From the NCBI GenBank assembly GCA_021779095.1, contig JAJYBI010000016.1, forward strand, positions 1 through 64,000: a stretch of DNA of 64,000 nt, written 5' to 3'. The stretch comes from Deltaproteobacteria bacterium (GTDB taxonomy: Bacteria > Desulfobacterota > Desulfuromonadia > Geobacterales > JAJYBI01). The notes below the pieces were generated by a model. That model saw only the letters and a list, made by a program, of their open reading frames with translations, was not told where the DNA came from and made no database searches. The translations under genes were made by a program, and so were the position numbers. Of this stretch, positions 18,204-29,586 are shown one piece after another (position 1 is the stretch's first letter; every line of letters starts with the position of its first letter).

Positions 18204-20142
18204 ATTTGAACAGCTTCCGGAAGATTCCTTTCTTTTCCGATTCCCGCTTGTCGATGATCTGCTGCAACCCCTTGCGTGCGTTCAGGTCACGTGGATTCAG
18301 TTTGAGCGCCTTCTGGAATTCCCCCTCCGCAAGACCGTCCCGCCCCTCATCCAGCAGCATCAGCCCCCGGAACGTAAATGCCTCCGGGCATCTTTCTATG
18401 GTGAGCGCTTTGCCGAGCAGATTGAGCGCCTTGTCGTGCGCCGTACGCGAGTTCCTGTTTGCCGGGTTCTTGTAGATCGTCCAGGCGAGGTACGCACAGT
18501 GCAGCGCATTGTCCGGTTCAAGCGTGTAGGCGTCCTGCAGCGCCTTCTCCGCGTTGTCGTATTCCCCCATCTCGAGAAAGACACTCCCCGACTGGAACTG
18601 GATCTCCGCCTGCAGCCTGTCGTCCTTATTCCCCCCCAGGCCAATCCTGTCGGCGTTCAGCAGTTCGTCGTACCGTTCTTTTGCGACCACGTTAGAGAGG
18701 GTGTTGTAGGCGTTGGAGTAGGTGGAGAGAATCTCCTGGGCGATGATCTGTGTCGATCCTGACAGCTCCATGAAACGCTCCGGAGAGTAGAGGCGGGTCT
18801 TGGAGAAGTAGGCGTCCTTGAGCGCGTTGAAGCTGAACGTGCTGGGGGAGAGGTCGAACAGCTCGTAGTAGTTTTTCTCCTCGATGAAGGCGTGGTCGCG
18901 CAGTACCGACTGCTCGAAACCTATTTCGGCCGCCGACAGCGGTGCGCCCATGCGTTCTTCCGGGACGAGTATGACGCTGTCGGAGACCTCCTGCACCAGA
19001 TCGTCGAAATCGACGGCCTCGTCGCTTGCGGCGGCGGCCGTTTCGATCGGTCTGTTGAATATCTGCTTCTGGGGGAATTCGGGGCACGCCTCGGCGGTCG
19101 GTTCCGGTGCGAACCCGATCATCCCCAGGGTCAGCAGGTAATTGAAGAATGCGACCGACTCTCGCTGGTCGACTCCTTCGGGAATGATCCGCTTGAGGGG
19201 GGTGCGACCGTCTACCCGATCGAGGAGTTCAATGTCTACCTCGCTCATGGTAGTCAGGTTTATCAGCCGGTAGAAGCCGGCGGTGCGGGCCGGGTACTGC
19301 CTGCCGAACCGGGCCATGAATACGGGGGGATTGACCTGTGACGCCCGGACCTTCACCGCATCGTAGAACAGGCGTGGAACCGACAGGGAGACGAGCGGAA
19401 GTTCCACATCCATCGAGCCGTCGGTAAAGGTGCCGGTAGCTTCGCTTTCCAGGATGTCGAGGACTTCTCGGGTCAGGTACAGCCGCGACTCTTCGGCGAG
19501 ATCGTCGAAGGCCATGATCCCGGTCTGGGTGAAGTAGAGCCGTTCCGCCCCGCTTGTCGTGAACTGCTCCATCTCCTCCCGGGAGATCTTCCCCTGGCCG
19601 GCGAGGAACGAGGCGAACTCGGTACGTCCCCGGGTGACGAACGAAACCGGTTCTCCCTTGATAAAACAGATGGGGGGGTGGTGGCCGGTGATAAAGGTAC
19701 CGCTTCTGAGCTCTTCGAAAATCCTGATGATGCTGAACGGGTGAGCGGCAGCGTCCTGCTTCGGCTGCTCCATTGCAAGGGCAGACCGGACAATCTGGTA
19801 AAACTGCTGGGGTGAGAACGGCTTTTCCAGGTAGTGGGAGACGCCGAGCTTCCGCGCCCCCTCTACGCACTTCTCCCCCCTGTAGACTCCGGACATGACG
19901 ACGATGGGAAACTGCAGCATGGCGTGTTCGCGCCGCAGGGTCTGCAGAAGCTCCACACCGCTCATCTCCGGCAGCCGCAGGTCGAGCAGCAGCAGGTCCG
20001 GCGGCGAGGCAACGATCGACTGCAGTGCCGCCCTGCCGTTACCCACCGACGCGACCTCATACCCCTGGGAAACGAGGAACTTGTGCAGCATGCCGGACAG
20101 GTTGTCGTTGTCTTCGGCCAGCAGAATGCGGGGGGGCATCAT
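18202..20142 (-). CDS. response regulator with DUF4388-like region, degenerate J-domain and TPRs
   Basis: A 646-residue multidomain signalling protein. Residues 1-120 are a receiver domain with acidic pocket (AEDND) and phospho-accepting Asp54 (LLLLDLRLPEMSG), plus conserved Lys in EKPFS. Residues about 135-260 resemble a DUF4388/PATAN-type module (IFEELRSGTFITGHHPP, FIKGEPVSFVTRG). Residues about 423-497 look like a DnaJ J-domain (KNYYELFDLSPSTFSFNALK ... YNTLSNVVAKERYDELL), but the HPD tripeptide that stimulates DnaK is replaced (RLYSPERF). Residues 510-640 are TPRs (SGSVFLEMGEYDNAEKALQD). No DNA-binding domain, so output is probably protein-protein interaction. No kinase gene is adjacent. 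Confidence 0.85.
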   Translation of the reverse strand: MMPPRILLAEDNDNLSGMLHKFLVSQGYEVASVGNGRAALQSIVASPPDLLLLDLRLPEMSGVELLQTLRREHAMLQFPIVVMSGVYRGEKCVEGARKLGVSHYLEKPFSPQQFYQIVRSALAMEQPKQDAAAHPFSIIRIFEELRSGTFITGHHPPICFIKGEPVSFVTRGRTEFASFLAGQGKISREEMEQFTTSGAERLYFTQTGIMAFDDLAEESRLYLTREVLDILESEATGTFTDGSMDVELPLVSLSVPRLFYDAVKVRASQVNPPVFMARFGRQYPARTAGFYRLINLTTMSEVDIELLDRVDGRTPLKRIIPEGVDQRESVAFFNYLLTLGMIGFAPEPTAEACPEFPQKQIFNRPIETAAAASDEAVDFDDLVQEVSDSVILVPEERMGAPLSAAEIGFEQSVLRDHAFIEEKNYYELFDLSPSTFSFNALKDAYFSKTRLYSPERFMELSGSTQIIAQEILSTYSNAYNTLSNVVAKERYDELLNADRIGLGGNKDDRLQAEIQFQSGSVFLEMGEYDNAEKALQDAYTLEPDNALHCAYLAWTIYKNPANRNSRTAHDKALNLLGKALTIERCPEAFTFRGLMLLDEGRDGLAEGEFQKALKLNPRDLNARKGLQQIIDKRESEKKGIFRKLFK

Positions 20143-20184
20143 GGCACTCCGTTGCGGACCGGCTGGCCCGCTAAGGGTTTCGTC

Positions 20185-21189
20185 CTATCTGAGGTACTGA
20201 CGTACGGCCCGGTTGTGCTCGTCGAGGGTGTCGGAAAACTGATGGCTTCCGTCCTGCCTCGCGACGAAGTACAGGTATTCGGTCTGTGCGGGGTGCAGGA
20301 CCGCATCGATGGCGGCGCTGCCCGGATTGCCGATGGGACCCGGCGGGAGCCCCGGTATCAGATACGTGTTGTACGGCGTCACGCGTTCGATGTCGGCCTT
20401 GCTCACCTTGCCGCCGAACGCCCGCACCCCGTAAACCGCCGTTGGGTCGCTTTGCAGCCGCATCCCCCGTTTCAGCCGGTTCATGAAGACCGAGGCAATG
20501 AGGGGGCGCTCCGTGGGGGAGACCGCCTCCTTTTCGATCATCGATGCCAAGGTGACAACCTGTACGCGGGTGAGCCCTTCCTTTCGGGCCAGATCATCGA
20601 ACCGTGCATCGTATACCTTGTCGAACTGGTGGACCATCTCCCGGATGATGTCAGCCTCCGCCGCTCCCGGCGGGATGTCGTAGGTGCTGGGATACAGGAA
20701 CCCCTCGACGCTTTTTCCGGGGACGCCCAGTTCTTTCAGAAGTTTCCGGTCACGACAGACGGCGAGAAACCGGTCCTTACGGAAAATCTTCCGCTGTTGC
20801 AACAGTTCCGCCACCTGGAAGATGGAGTACCCCTCCGGGACGGCGAACCGCTGTACGTAAACGTCGCCGGACACCAGCTTTTCAAGAATCTCCGAAGGGG
20901 TCATCCCGTCGGAGATCTGGTAAGGGCCTGCCTTCAGGCGCGAGGCGGCACCCCGGAGGCGGGCATTGAGCACGAACAACCGGGCACTGGAGACCAGGTG
21001 CAGCTTTTCCAGCATGCGGGCGGTCGTGCGCAGGTCGGCCCCCTGTCCCACGGTGACAACCTGGACATTAGAGCCGGACCCCGGCGGTGTAACCAGGAAG
21101 GCAACGAACCGGATGGACGCGAAAGCCATGGAGATCGCCAGAACGATGAGCAAAAGCGCCCACGGCTTATTGTGTAGAGAAAATTTCAT
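20185..21189 (-). CDS. mltG: endolytic murein transglycosylase MltG
   Basis: A 334-residue inner-membrane lytic transglycosylase that cuts nascent glycan strands and helps end peptidoglycan polymerisation. One N-terminal membrane helix (about 10-30) is followed by the periplasmic YceG-like domain. Signatures are PEGYSIFQVAELL (LysM-like part), EGFLYPSTYDIPPG, the catalytic-glutamate region ASMIEKEAVSPTERP, RLQSDPTAVYG, and TPYNTYLIPGLPPGPIGNPG. Length is normal for the family. The response-regulator gene follows 42 bp downstream on the same strand, but a functional link is not evident. Confidence 0.94.
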   Translation of the reverse strand: MKFSLHNKPWALLLIVLAISMAFASIRFVAFLVTPPGSGSNVQVVTVGQGADLRTTARMLEKLHLVSSARLFVLNARLRGAASRLKAGPYQISDGMTPSEILEKLVSGDVYVQRFAVPEGYSIFQVAELLQQRKIFRKDRFLAVCRDRKLLKELGVPGKSVEGFLYPSTYDIPPGAAEADIIREMVHQFDKVYDARFDDLARKEGLTRVQVVTLASMIEKEAVSPTERPLIASVFMNRLKRGMRLQSDPTAVYGVRAFGGKVSKADIERVTPYNTYLIPGLPPGPIGNPGSAAIDAVLHPAQTEYLYFVARQDGSHQFSDTLDEHNRAVRQYLR

Positions 21190-21389
21190 GCTGAATGGAT
21201 ACGTTCAGGGATGCCGGGATGGCTCCGGCGGAATGCGCTATCTGTAGGGCATATCCCGCTGGTTGTCAAGCGTAAAACCCCTTTTATAATGACGGTATAC
21301 GGAACGACAATAATAAGCAGTGGAAAGGGATTCATGTGGGGCGCGTCAGGCGAAGATGGGCCGTGCATCGTCAGGAATAAGGACCGCAG

Positions 21390-22586
21390 GTGGCCATAAT
21401 GATGGAGGCGGGAGAACATTTGCAACACAAGCTGCAAGGGCGGCTGCGCTTTCTCCGGCGTTTCCGGCGAACCGCCGTCGGGGCGTTCACGTCCGATAAC
21501 CGGGTGACGCTTTTCCAAAACGGTGGAGAGTTTCTCCCCGCCCTTCTCGATGCGTGCGAAGCGGCCACCAGGTTTGTCGTGCTCGAATTCTACATCATCC
21601 GCGACGACCATGTGGGACGGCAGCTGGCGGAGGTGCTGGGGAGGATCGTCGACCACGGCGTTCGGGTGCTGCTGCTGTACGACTACGTCGGCAGCTTCGA
21701 TACCCCGGCGGTATACTTCCGGTCGCTGGAACGGCTGGGGATCAGCTGCGCGGTGTTCAATCCGCCCTCCGTCCGGCGCGGACTCTTCTGGTTCGACCGG
21801 CGGGACCATCGCAAGATTGCGGTCATCGACGGGGAATACGCGTTCATCTGCGGCATGAATATCGGGGATGAATACGCCGGCTTCGGAGAAAATCCGCAGC
21901 GGTGGCGCGACCTGGGCATCGGTGTCTGCGGGCCGGCGGTTGCTGTGCTGCACCGGCTGTTTCTGGAGAACTGGTCCGAGGCGGGGGGCGGACCTACCGG
22001 ATGTGCCGGGGAAGTTGTTGAACCGCGTCCGTGCGGCGACGCCGGGGTGATGATCGTGAGCGGCGGGCCGCACCAGCGCCGGTCGTTCATCCATGCGTCG
22101 TTCCGGCTGGCCATCACCGGAGCGACTACGAGCGTGAAGATCCTCAATCCGTACTTCGTCCCCGGTGTGCGCGTGCTCCGGGCACTGTTGCGGGCGGCGC
22201 GGCGCGGCGTAAAGGTGAAGCTGATCCTCCCCTCCATCAGTGACGTACCGCTGGTGAAACTCGTCAGCCGGAGCTATCTGAGCCCGCTTCTGCGGGCCGG
22301 TGTAGAGGTGTACGAGCGGCAGGGGACGGTACTGCATGCCAAGCTGATGTTCATCGACGATCACTGGGCGATCATCGGGTCCGCCAACCTGGATGCCCGC
22401 AGCCTGCACCGCAACTACGAGGTGAACACCACGGTTGACAGCCCCACGTTTGCCCGCCAGGTGATGGAGATGTTCGACAGGGACCTCTTGCAATCCCGGC
22501 GGGTTACCCTTCTGGAGCACGAGGGGCGCGGCCGACTGCTGAGGCTTTTGGAGTTCATCCTGTCGCCGCTTTGCAGGTTTCTCTGA
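21390..22586 (+). CDS. cardiolipin synthase-like phospholipase D-family protein (ClsB type)
   Basis: A 398-residue protein with two HKD catalytic motifs: DHRKIAVIDGEYAFICGMN around residue 145 and LHAKLMFIDDHWAIIGSANL around residue 315. These define PLD-family phosphatidyltransferases. The absence of N-terminal membrane helices and the size resemble ClsB of E. coli (413). It would make cardiolipin from phosphatidylglycerol or phosphatidylethanolamine at the inner membrane. The GTG start at 21390 has AAGGA at 6 nt; ATGs at 21399 and 21402 are alternatives. It converges with the macB-like gene with 2 bp between stops. Confidence 0.88.
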   Translation: MAIMMEAGEHLQHKLQGRLRFLRRFRRTAVGAFTSDNRVTLFQNGGEFLPALLDACEAATRFVVLEFYIIRDDHVGRQLAEVLGRIVDHGVRVLLLYDYVGSFDTPAVYFRSLERLGISCAVFNPPSVRRGLFWFDRRDHRKIAVIDGEYAFICGMNIGDEYAGFGENPQRWRDLGIGVCGPAVAVLHRLFLENWSEAGGGPTGCAGEVVEPRPCGDAGVMIVSGGPHQRRSFIHASFRLAITGATTSVKILNPYFVPGVRVLRALLRAARRGVKVKLILPSISDVPLVKLVSRSYLSPLLRAGVEVYERQGTVLHAKLMFIDDHWAIIGSANLDARSLHRNYEVNTTVDSPTFARQVMEMFDRDLLQSRRVTLLEHEGRGRLLRLLEFILSPLCRFL

Positions 22587-22588
22587 AG

Positions 22589-23814
22589 CTATTCGTAACG
22601 CAGGGCATCAATCGGATTGAGGGATGCCGCCTTACGTGCGGGGTAAAAGCCGAAAAAAATCCCTACTCCCGCGGAAAACAGGAACGCGATGATGATCGAC
22701 TGGGTGGAGATAAGGGTGGGCCAGCTCATGATCCGGGAAACCGCCATCGCCCCGGCCACGCCGACGATCATGCCGACGATGCCGCCGCAGGTGGTGAGCA
22801 GTACCGCTTCGGTGAGGAACTGGAGCAGAATGTCGTGCTGTTTTGCGCCTATCGCCATCCTGATGCCGATCTCTCGGGTCCGCTCCGTGACCGATACCAG
22901 CATGATGTTCATGATCCCGATGCCACCAACGACGAGGGAGATGGATGCGACGGCCCCGAGCAGGATCGACATCACCTTGGACGACTGCTCGGATACCGCC
23001 AGAATCTCGGACAGATTACGGACGGTGAAATCCCGCTCCTTGGCCGGGCCGATCCGGTGCCGCTGGTCCAGGAGTGACGTCACCTCGGTTTCCGCGCTGC
23101 TCAGGACCTCCGCGCTTCGGGCCTGGATCAGCATGGCCCCCACCGAGTTGGGGAACTGGCTGCCGAACACCTTGCGCTGGGCAGTGGTGAGCGGGATGTA
23201 GATGACGTCGTCCTGGTCCTGTCCCTGCGGTGACTGCCCCTTGTGGTCCAAAAGGCCGATGACGGTGAACGGCACCTGCTTGATCCGGATAATCTTGCCG
23301 ATGGGGTCTTCCGCACCGAACAGGTTCTCGGCGACGGTCTGGCCGATGAGGCAGTTCTTCGACGCCCCGTCCACGTCGGACTGGGAGATGTTTCGTCCCT
23401 CCACGAGCGGCCAGTCCCTGACGGTGAGTACCCCCGGCGTGGTCCCCTGGATGACGGTGGACCAGTTCTGATTGCCGTAGACCACCTGGGCCGAACCCCG
23501 TACCATGGGGGCCACTTCCAGTACTGACGGACACTCGGCCTTGATCGCCTTGGCGTCATCGTAGGTAAGGGTCGGGGCGCCGCCGCTCCCCGTACGGAGG
23601 CCGCCGCTGGTGGTGGAACCGGGGAGGACCAGCAGCAGGTTGCTGCCGATGCTGGCGATCTGGTCTGAGATCATCTTGCTTGCTCCGGCGCCGATGGCAA
23701 CCATGGCAATGACGGCGGCGATCCCGATGATGATCCCCAGCATGGTCAAAAGAGCTCGCATCTTGTTGACCCGCAGGGCGCGTACGGCGATCAGCAGGCT
23801 TTGCAGGAGGGTGG

Positions 23815-23818
<4 letters not shown>
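22589..23818 (-). CDS. MacB-like ABC transporter permease
   Basis: A 409-residue inner-membrane permease of the MacB/FtsX type. It has one membrane helix near residues 20-45, a large periplasmic domain, and three C-terminal helices with the FtsX-like signature GGIGIMNIMLVSVTERTREI followed by GIRMAIGAKQHDILLQFLTE. MacB acts with a MacA-type adaptor and TolC to export macrolides, lipoproteins or peptides. Here the ATPase and permease are separate genes, unlike fused E. coli MacB. It overlaps the ATPase gene by 4 bp. The exported substrate is unknown. Confidence 0.92.
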
Positions 23819-24540
<722 letters not shown>

Positions 24541-25731
24541 CTAGAACCTCGGTCCCCGGGGCGGTCCTCCGCCCATGCCGTCGGACTTCTTCTCCGCATC
24601 CACCTGGGCGGTGATCACCTCGTCGCCTTCCTTCAGGTTTCCTTCCACAACCTCCACCTGTCCGTCGTTGTTGATTCCGGTCTTCACGACAACCGGCCGC
24701 ACCTTTTTTCCCGGTCCCAGAAGGAAGACCCGCGGGCCACCTTCGCGCTTCCTGCCGGTTGATTTCGTCCCTGCTCCCGTCTGTTCCTTCGGCCGGAACC
24801 GGAGCGCTGCGGACGGGACGATGAGCACGTTGTCCTTGCGGTCCGTCTCGATGCTCACGTTGGCGGTCATCCCCGGTTTCAGCTTCAGCGCCTTGTTGTC
24901 CACCCCGACCACCACCACGTAGGTGACCACGTTCTGGGCGACGACCGGTGCATTCCTGATCTGGGTTACCGTCCCCCGGAAACTGGTCTCAGGATAGGCA
25001 TCGACGGTAAAGGAGACCGGTTGGCCGACCTTGACACGACTCACGTCCGATTCGTCGACGCTCGTGTCGATCTCCATCTTGGTCAGGTCCTGTGCTATGG
25101 TGAAGAGGGTCGGGGTCTGGAACGAGGCGGCCACGGTCTGCCCAACGTCCACGTTGCGGGAAACGACGACGCCGTCCACCGGAGACTTGATGGTGGCATA
25201 ACGCAGGTTGGTCCGCGCCTGGGTATAGGCGCCGCTGGTCTGCAGGACGCTCGCCTCGGCCCCCTTGAGCGTGGCCTTGGCCATTTCGTACCGGTTATTG
25301 GCGGTGTCGAAATCGCTCTGGGAGACGATGCCGTCCTTCAGGAGCTGCCGGTTCCGTTCCATGTTCCGTCTGGCGTCGGCGAGATCTGCCTGGTCCTTCT
25401 GTACCGAAGCCAGAGCGTTCAGGTAATTCCCTTTGGACTGTTCCACCTGTGCGTTGAACAAGGCGGGGTCGATCTGGGCAATGACCTGACCCTTTCTGAC
25501 CGGCGAATTGAAGTCCACGAACAGTTTCTGGATCGTGCCGGAGACCTGGGTTCCCACCTGGACCGTCACGACGGCTGCCAGGCTGCCGGTGGCTGCCACC
25601 TTGGAGACGATGCTTCCCCGTTCGACCTTGGCGGTCTTGTAACTGGCTTCCGGTTTTCTGGAAAAGGTGAAGTACGCGGCGACGGCAGCCACGACAACGA
25701 CGACGGCCGCCGGAATGAGGATCTTTTTCAT
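24541..25731 (-). CDS. MacA-like periplasmic adaptor protein
   Basis: A 396-residue membrane-fusion protein. It has an N-terminal signal anchor (about residues 5-23), the lipoyl/barrel-sandwich half (ATGSLAAVVTVQVGTQVSGT), a coiled-coil hairpin (about 90-165, NYLNALASVQKDQADLADAR), the second lipoyl half (ATIKSPVDGVVVSRNVDVGQ) and beta-barrel domains. It would link the inner-membrane MacB-type pump to an outer-membrane TolC-like channel, which is not encoded here. The C-terminal tail is Gly/Pro-rich (GGGPPRGPRF). It is the first gene of the operon, controlled by the promoter and palindrome at 25842-25893. Confidence 0.93.
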   Translation of the reverse strand: MKKILIPAAVVVVVAAVAAYFTFSRKPEASYKTAKVERGSIVSKVAATGSLAAVVTVQVGTQVSGTIQKLFVDFNSPVRKGQVIAQIDPALFNAQVEQSKGNYLNALASVQKDQADLADARRNMERNRQLLKDGIVSQSDFDTANNRYEMAKATLKGAEASVLQTSGAYTQARTNLRYATIKSPVDGVVVSRNVDVGQTVAASFQTPTLFTIAQDLTKMEIDTSVDESDVSRVKVGQPVSFTVDAYPETSFRGTVTQIRNAPVVAQNVVTYVVVVGVDNKALKLKPGMTANVSIETDRKDNVLIVPSAALRFRPKEQTGAGTKSTGRKREGGPRVFLLGPGKKVRPVVVKTGINNDGQVEVVEGNLKEGDEVITAQVDAEKKSDGMGGGPPRGPRF

Positions 25732-25841
25732 GGAGGCCTCTTCAACGGTTCGAAATGGTAACCGCTCTGCAGTACGGCGGGGCGAGCCGCCATGGTCCGT
25801 CCGTTACGGCGAGGGGGACGGAGCGTCGGGATTCGGAACAG

Positions 25842-25857
25842 CTGAACAACTGTTCAG
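25842..25857. promoter_or_regulatory. 16-bp palindromic operator in front of the macAB-type operon
   Basis: CTGAACA-AC-TGTTCAG has perfect 7 bp arms and falls right at the predicted transcription start. This is the size and place typical of TetR-family operators. The regulator is not encoded nearby. Confidence 0.6.
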
Positions 25858-25864
25858 TTTGTCC

Positions 25865-25893
25865 ATTGTTCGGGATATGGCGGCATTTGTCAA
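25865..25893 (-). promoter_or_regulatory. promoter of the macAB-type efflux operon
   Basis: On the minus strand TTGACA (25893-25888), a 17 bp spacer and AACAAT (25870-25865) lie about 135 bp upstream of the MacA-like start codon and just before the palindrome. Confidence 0.65.
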
Positions 25894-25919
25894 GGGGTTT
25901 AACGATGGATATTTCCACG

Positions 25920-25951
25920 AAAAAAGCCCCCTGTCTTTCAACCAGGGGGCC
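25920..25951 (-). terminator. intrinsic terminator upstream of the macAB promoter
   Basis: GCCCCCTG...CAGGGGGC followed by TTTTTTCG on the minus strand. It ends whatever transcript comes from the bamD/lipoprotein side and insulates the macAB promoter. Confidence 0.85.
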
Positions 25952-26110
25952 TGCGTCGTACGCCCGTCGCCCGTATCCGGCGGCGGGCTAGCTAGGGCAA
26001 CCTTCCTTGCAGCGGGTTACCGGGCGAAGCATATAAATTGTTGTCCACATGTGCGTTCCAGTCTCCTTTCGCCGTTGGATTTGATCCCCCTGCTACGGTG
26101 CATCGAAAGG
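25952..26110 (-). other. non-coding stretch with predicted stems, unidentified
   Basis: About 160 bp of GC-rich, hairpin-prone sequence ends in the strong terminator at 25920-25951 on the minus strand. One visible stem pairs GCCCGCCGCC with GGCGACGGGC. It could be a 3' untranslated region or a small RNA. I could not match it to any riboswitch or RNA family I know. Confidence 0.3.
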
Positions 26111-26145
26111 GGTTGAATAGATGATATCCGCCGCTCTGCGGGATG

Positions 26146-26450
26146 TCAACCAGGACGCGAGGGAAAGCCGATAAACGGGGTGAAGCTGCGGTCAGTCCGG
26201 GTCATGGAGAGCGTGCCCCCACCCTCCATCTACCCGCCCAGCACGGAGAGCAGGCCGGTGAGCTTCTCGCGGGAATCCGCAACCTCGATGATGAGGGGCA
26301 GGTCGTGGGAGAGATCCAGGCGCCGGTCGGGGTAGTATGCCCGGCGGGTGACGAATCCGGCAATGCCGCGCTGCACCGTTGCGACCGGCTGCCGACTGCT
26401 TCGCATACGGCTATGGCGATCTGGTCTGCACGGGCTTACGCTCCTTGACC
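26146..26450 (-). pseudogene. decayed DUF190-family gene
   Basis: On the minus strand, fragments of a DUF190 protein appear in successive frames: VKERKPV, then ADQIAIAVCEAVG after one frameshift. VATVQRGIAGFVTRRAYY and LDLSHDLPLIIEVADSREKL follow after another. An in-frame TAG at 26232-26230 interrupts a readable tail (MEGGGTLSMTRTD). The conserved RGIxGF and LSxDLPxxIEVxDxxEK signatures are clear. DUF190 proteins are about 110 residues of uncertain function, often near fluoride-channel (crcB) genes. About 20 N-terminal residues, two frames and the stop are lost, so this is very likely non-functional. It follows the lipoprotein gene directly. Confidence 0.75.
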
Positions 26451-26458
26451 GGTAGCCG

Positions 26459-26863
26459 TTACAGTCCTCCGACGATCCTCCAGCCGTCGGCCTCTTTCTT
26501 CAGCCGGATGTTCTCCGTGCCGGGGAACTCCAGAGGCCTGCCGTGCATTGTTACCTTCAGCAGGTATTCCCCGGAGATGGTTGCCGTGTCGCCGCTGATG
26601 GTGATCGCTCGATGCATCGGCCGGTACGATATCCGTCCGTATGCGGCAAACGACGCCTCCAGTTCGCGTTTCTCTGCGGCGAAGTCCTTTTTCCCGTCAT
26701 GGTAGTTCCGGGACAGGAGCTGCAGGTACCGGTTGATGTCCCGGGTATTGAGCGCCTCCTGCCGGGCGCTGTCCACCGCCTCGACGGCGGCCCTCTCCCG
26801 CTGGCCGGAGCAGCAGCCGGCGAGCACCAGTAGGATTACACCGTAGGTGACGGGCCGTCTCAA
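26459..26863 (-). CDS. lipoprotein with NTF2/SnoaL-like domain
   Basis: A 134-residue lipoprotein. The signal peptide ends in a lipobox LVLAGCC (lipidated Cys about residue 17), then a domain of the NTF2-like/SnoaL-like type: helix AVEAVDSARQEALNTRDINR, then strands ISYRPMHRAITISGDTATIS and RLKKEADGWRIVGGL. This fold is used for small-molecule binding or as a scaffold; no catalytic residues stand out. Its start overlaps the bamD stop by 4 bp, so the two are co-translated. That suggests a periplasmic or outer-membrane role, but not necessarily in the BAM complex. Confidence 0.8.
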   Translation of the reverse strand: MRRPVTYGVILLVLAGCCSGQRERAAVEAVDSARQEALNTRDINRYLQLLSRNYHDGKKDFAAEKRELEASFAAYGRISYRPMHRAITISGDTATISGEYLLKVTMHGRPLEFPGTENIRLKKEADGWRIVGGL

Positions 26864-27612
26864 TAGTACTTGTCCATCGCCTTGCGGGCGTCGACGATGA
26901 ACCTGCTCGTGGGAAACTTTTCGGACAGGCTGGCAAACGTGTCCCGGGCCCGTTCCTTCTGGCCACTTTTCAGGTATGCTAAGCCCAGGTAGTACAGGGT
27001 CTCGTCGTGCCCGGCAGGGCCGGGAAACGCCTTCAACGCCCCCTCCAGCCGTTTGATGGCGGCGGCGTAGTCGTCGGCCCGCAGGTAGAAACGGGCGATA
27101 TAGATTTCGTACTCCAGTTGCCGCTGTCGGCAGACATCGAGCTTGTCCTGGGCTTCGGCCGCGTATTCGCTCTTGGGGTACTTCTGGAGGAACTCCCGGA
27201 AGAGCGTCACGGCGTTCTTGACCGCCGTCTGGTCCGTATCGATGGTCCCCATCTGGCTATAGTTGCTCAACGCCTGACGAAACAGGGCGTAGGGGGCCCT
27301 TTCGTTGGAGGGGTGCAGCTTGCGGAAATCCTCGTAGGCGGCTGCCGCCTCGATGTAGTTCTTGTCCGCATACTGGGCGTCGGCGATCTTGATATCCGCC
27401 AGCGCGGTCATCTCCGGTGACTGGTAGGTGTCGCGCACCCGCTTCCACTGGGCAATGGCATCTTCATAATTGCCCTGTGCGAAATAGGTCTCGCCTTCCT
27501 TGAACAGGGTGTCGGCGCTCTTGCCCCCCGGCGAGATCGTATGCGCGCATCCGGCGATAACGGCGATCATCAGGGTGGCGAAAGTTAAACGCCGTATGGC
27601 GGCAATGCTCAT
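26860..27612 (-). CDS. bamD: outer-membrane protein assembly factor BamD
   Basis: A 250-residue lipoprotein with TPRs that works in the BAM complex to insert beta-barrel proteins into the outer membrane. The lipobox is MIAVIAGCAH (Cys near residue 22). TPR-like units begin DTLFKEGETYFAQGNYEDAI, then YIEAAAAYEDFRKLHPSNE, VTLFREFLQKYPKSEYAAEA and TLYYLGLAYLKSGQKERAR. Length and the KYPKSEYA motif match BamD/YfiO. The chosen ATG has AGAGG at 7 nt; upstream in-frame codons show no signal sequence. It overlaps the NTF2-like lipoprotein gene by 4 bp. Confidence 0.93.
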   Translation of the reverse strand: MSIAAIRRLTFATLMIAVIAGCAHTISPGGKSADTLFKEGETYFAQGNYEDAIAQWKRVRDTYQSPEMTALADIKIADAQYADKNYIEAAAAYEDFRKLHPSNERAPYALFRQALSNYSQMGTIDTDQTAVKNAVTLFREFLQKYPKSEYAAEAQDKLDVCRQRQLEYEIYIARFYLRADDYAAAIKRLEGALKAFPGPAGHDETLYYLGLAYLKSGQKERARDTFASLSEKFPTSRFIVDARKAMDKYY

Positions 27613-27701
27613 GGTCGCACCTCTGGGCGGAGTAGATACCGGTAAAACCGTAGAAGAAATCCCCCCGAATGTCAATGCCAAGTTGCCGAGGAACGCGGGT
27701 T

Positions 27702-27722
27702 GCCGGGCGATGAATCGCCCGG
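27702..27722. repeat. hairpin at the 3' end of typA
   Basis: CCGGGCGAT-GA-ATCGCCCGG is a perfect stem just after the typA stop (minus strand). No T-run follows, so termination here would be weak. Confidence 0.45.
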
Positions 27723-27724
27723 AA

Positions 27725-29521
<1,797 letters not shown>

Positions 29522-29586
29522 GATGGGTCACTCCTTGTATGCGTTAGGCTCGACAATGAACCGTCTGGTCCGGCGTGGGTGAAACG

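Noticed and set aside
25952..26110. Known riboswitch (c-di-GMP, cobalamin, fluoride) upstream of macAB
   Set aside because: None of the conserved core sequences of these classes is present.
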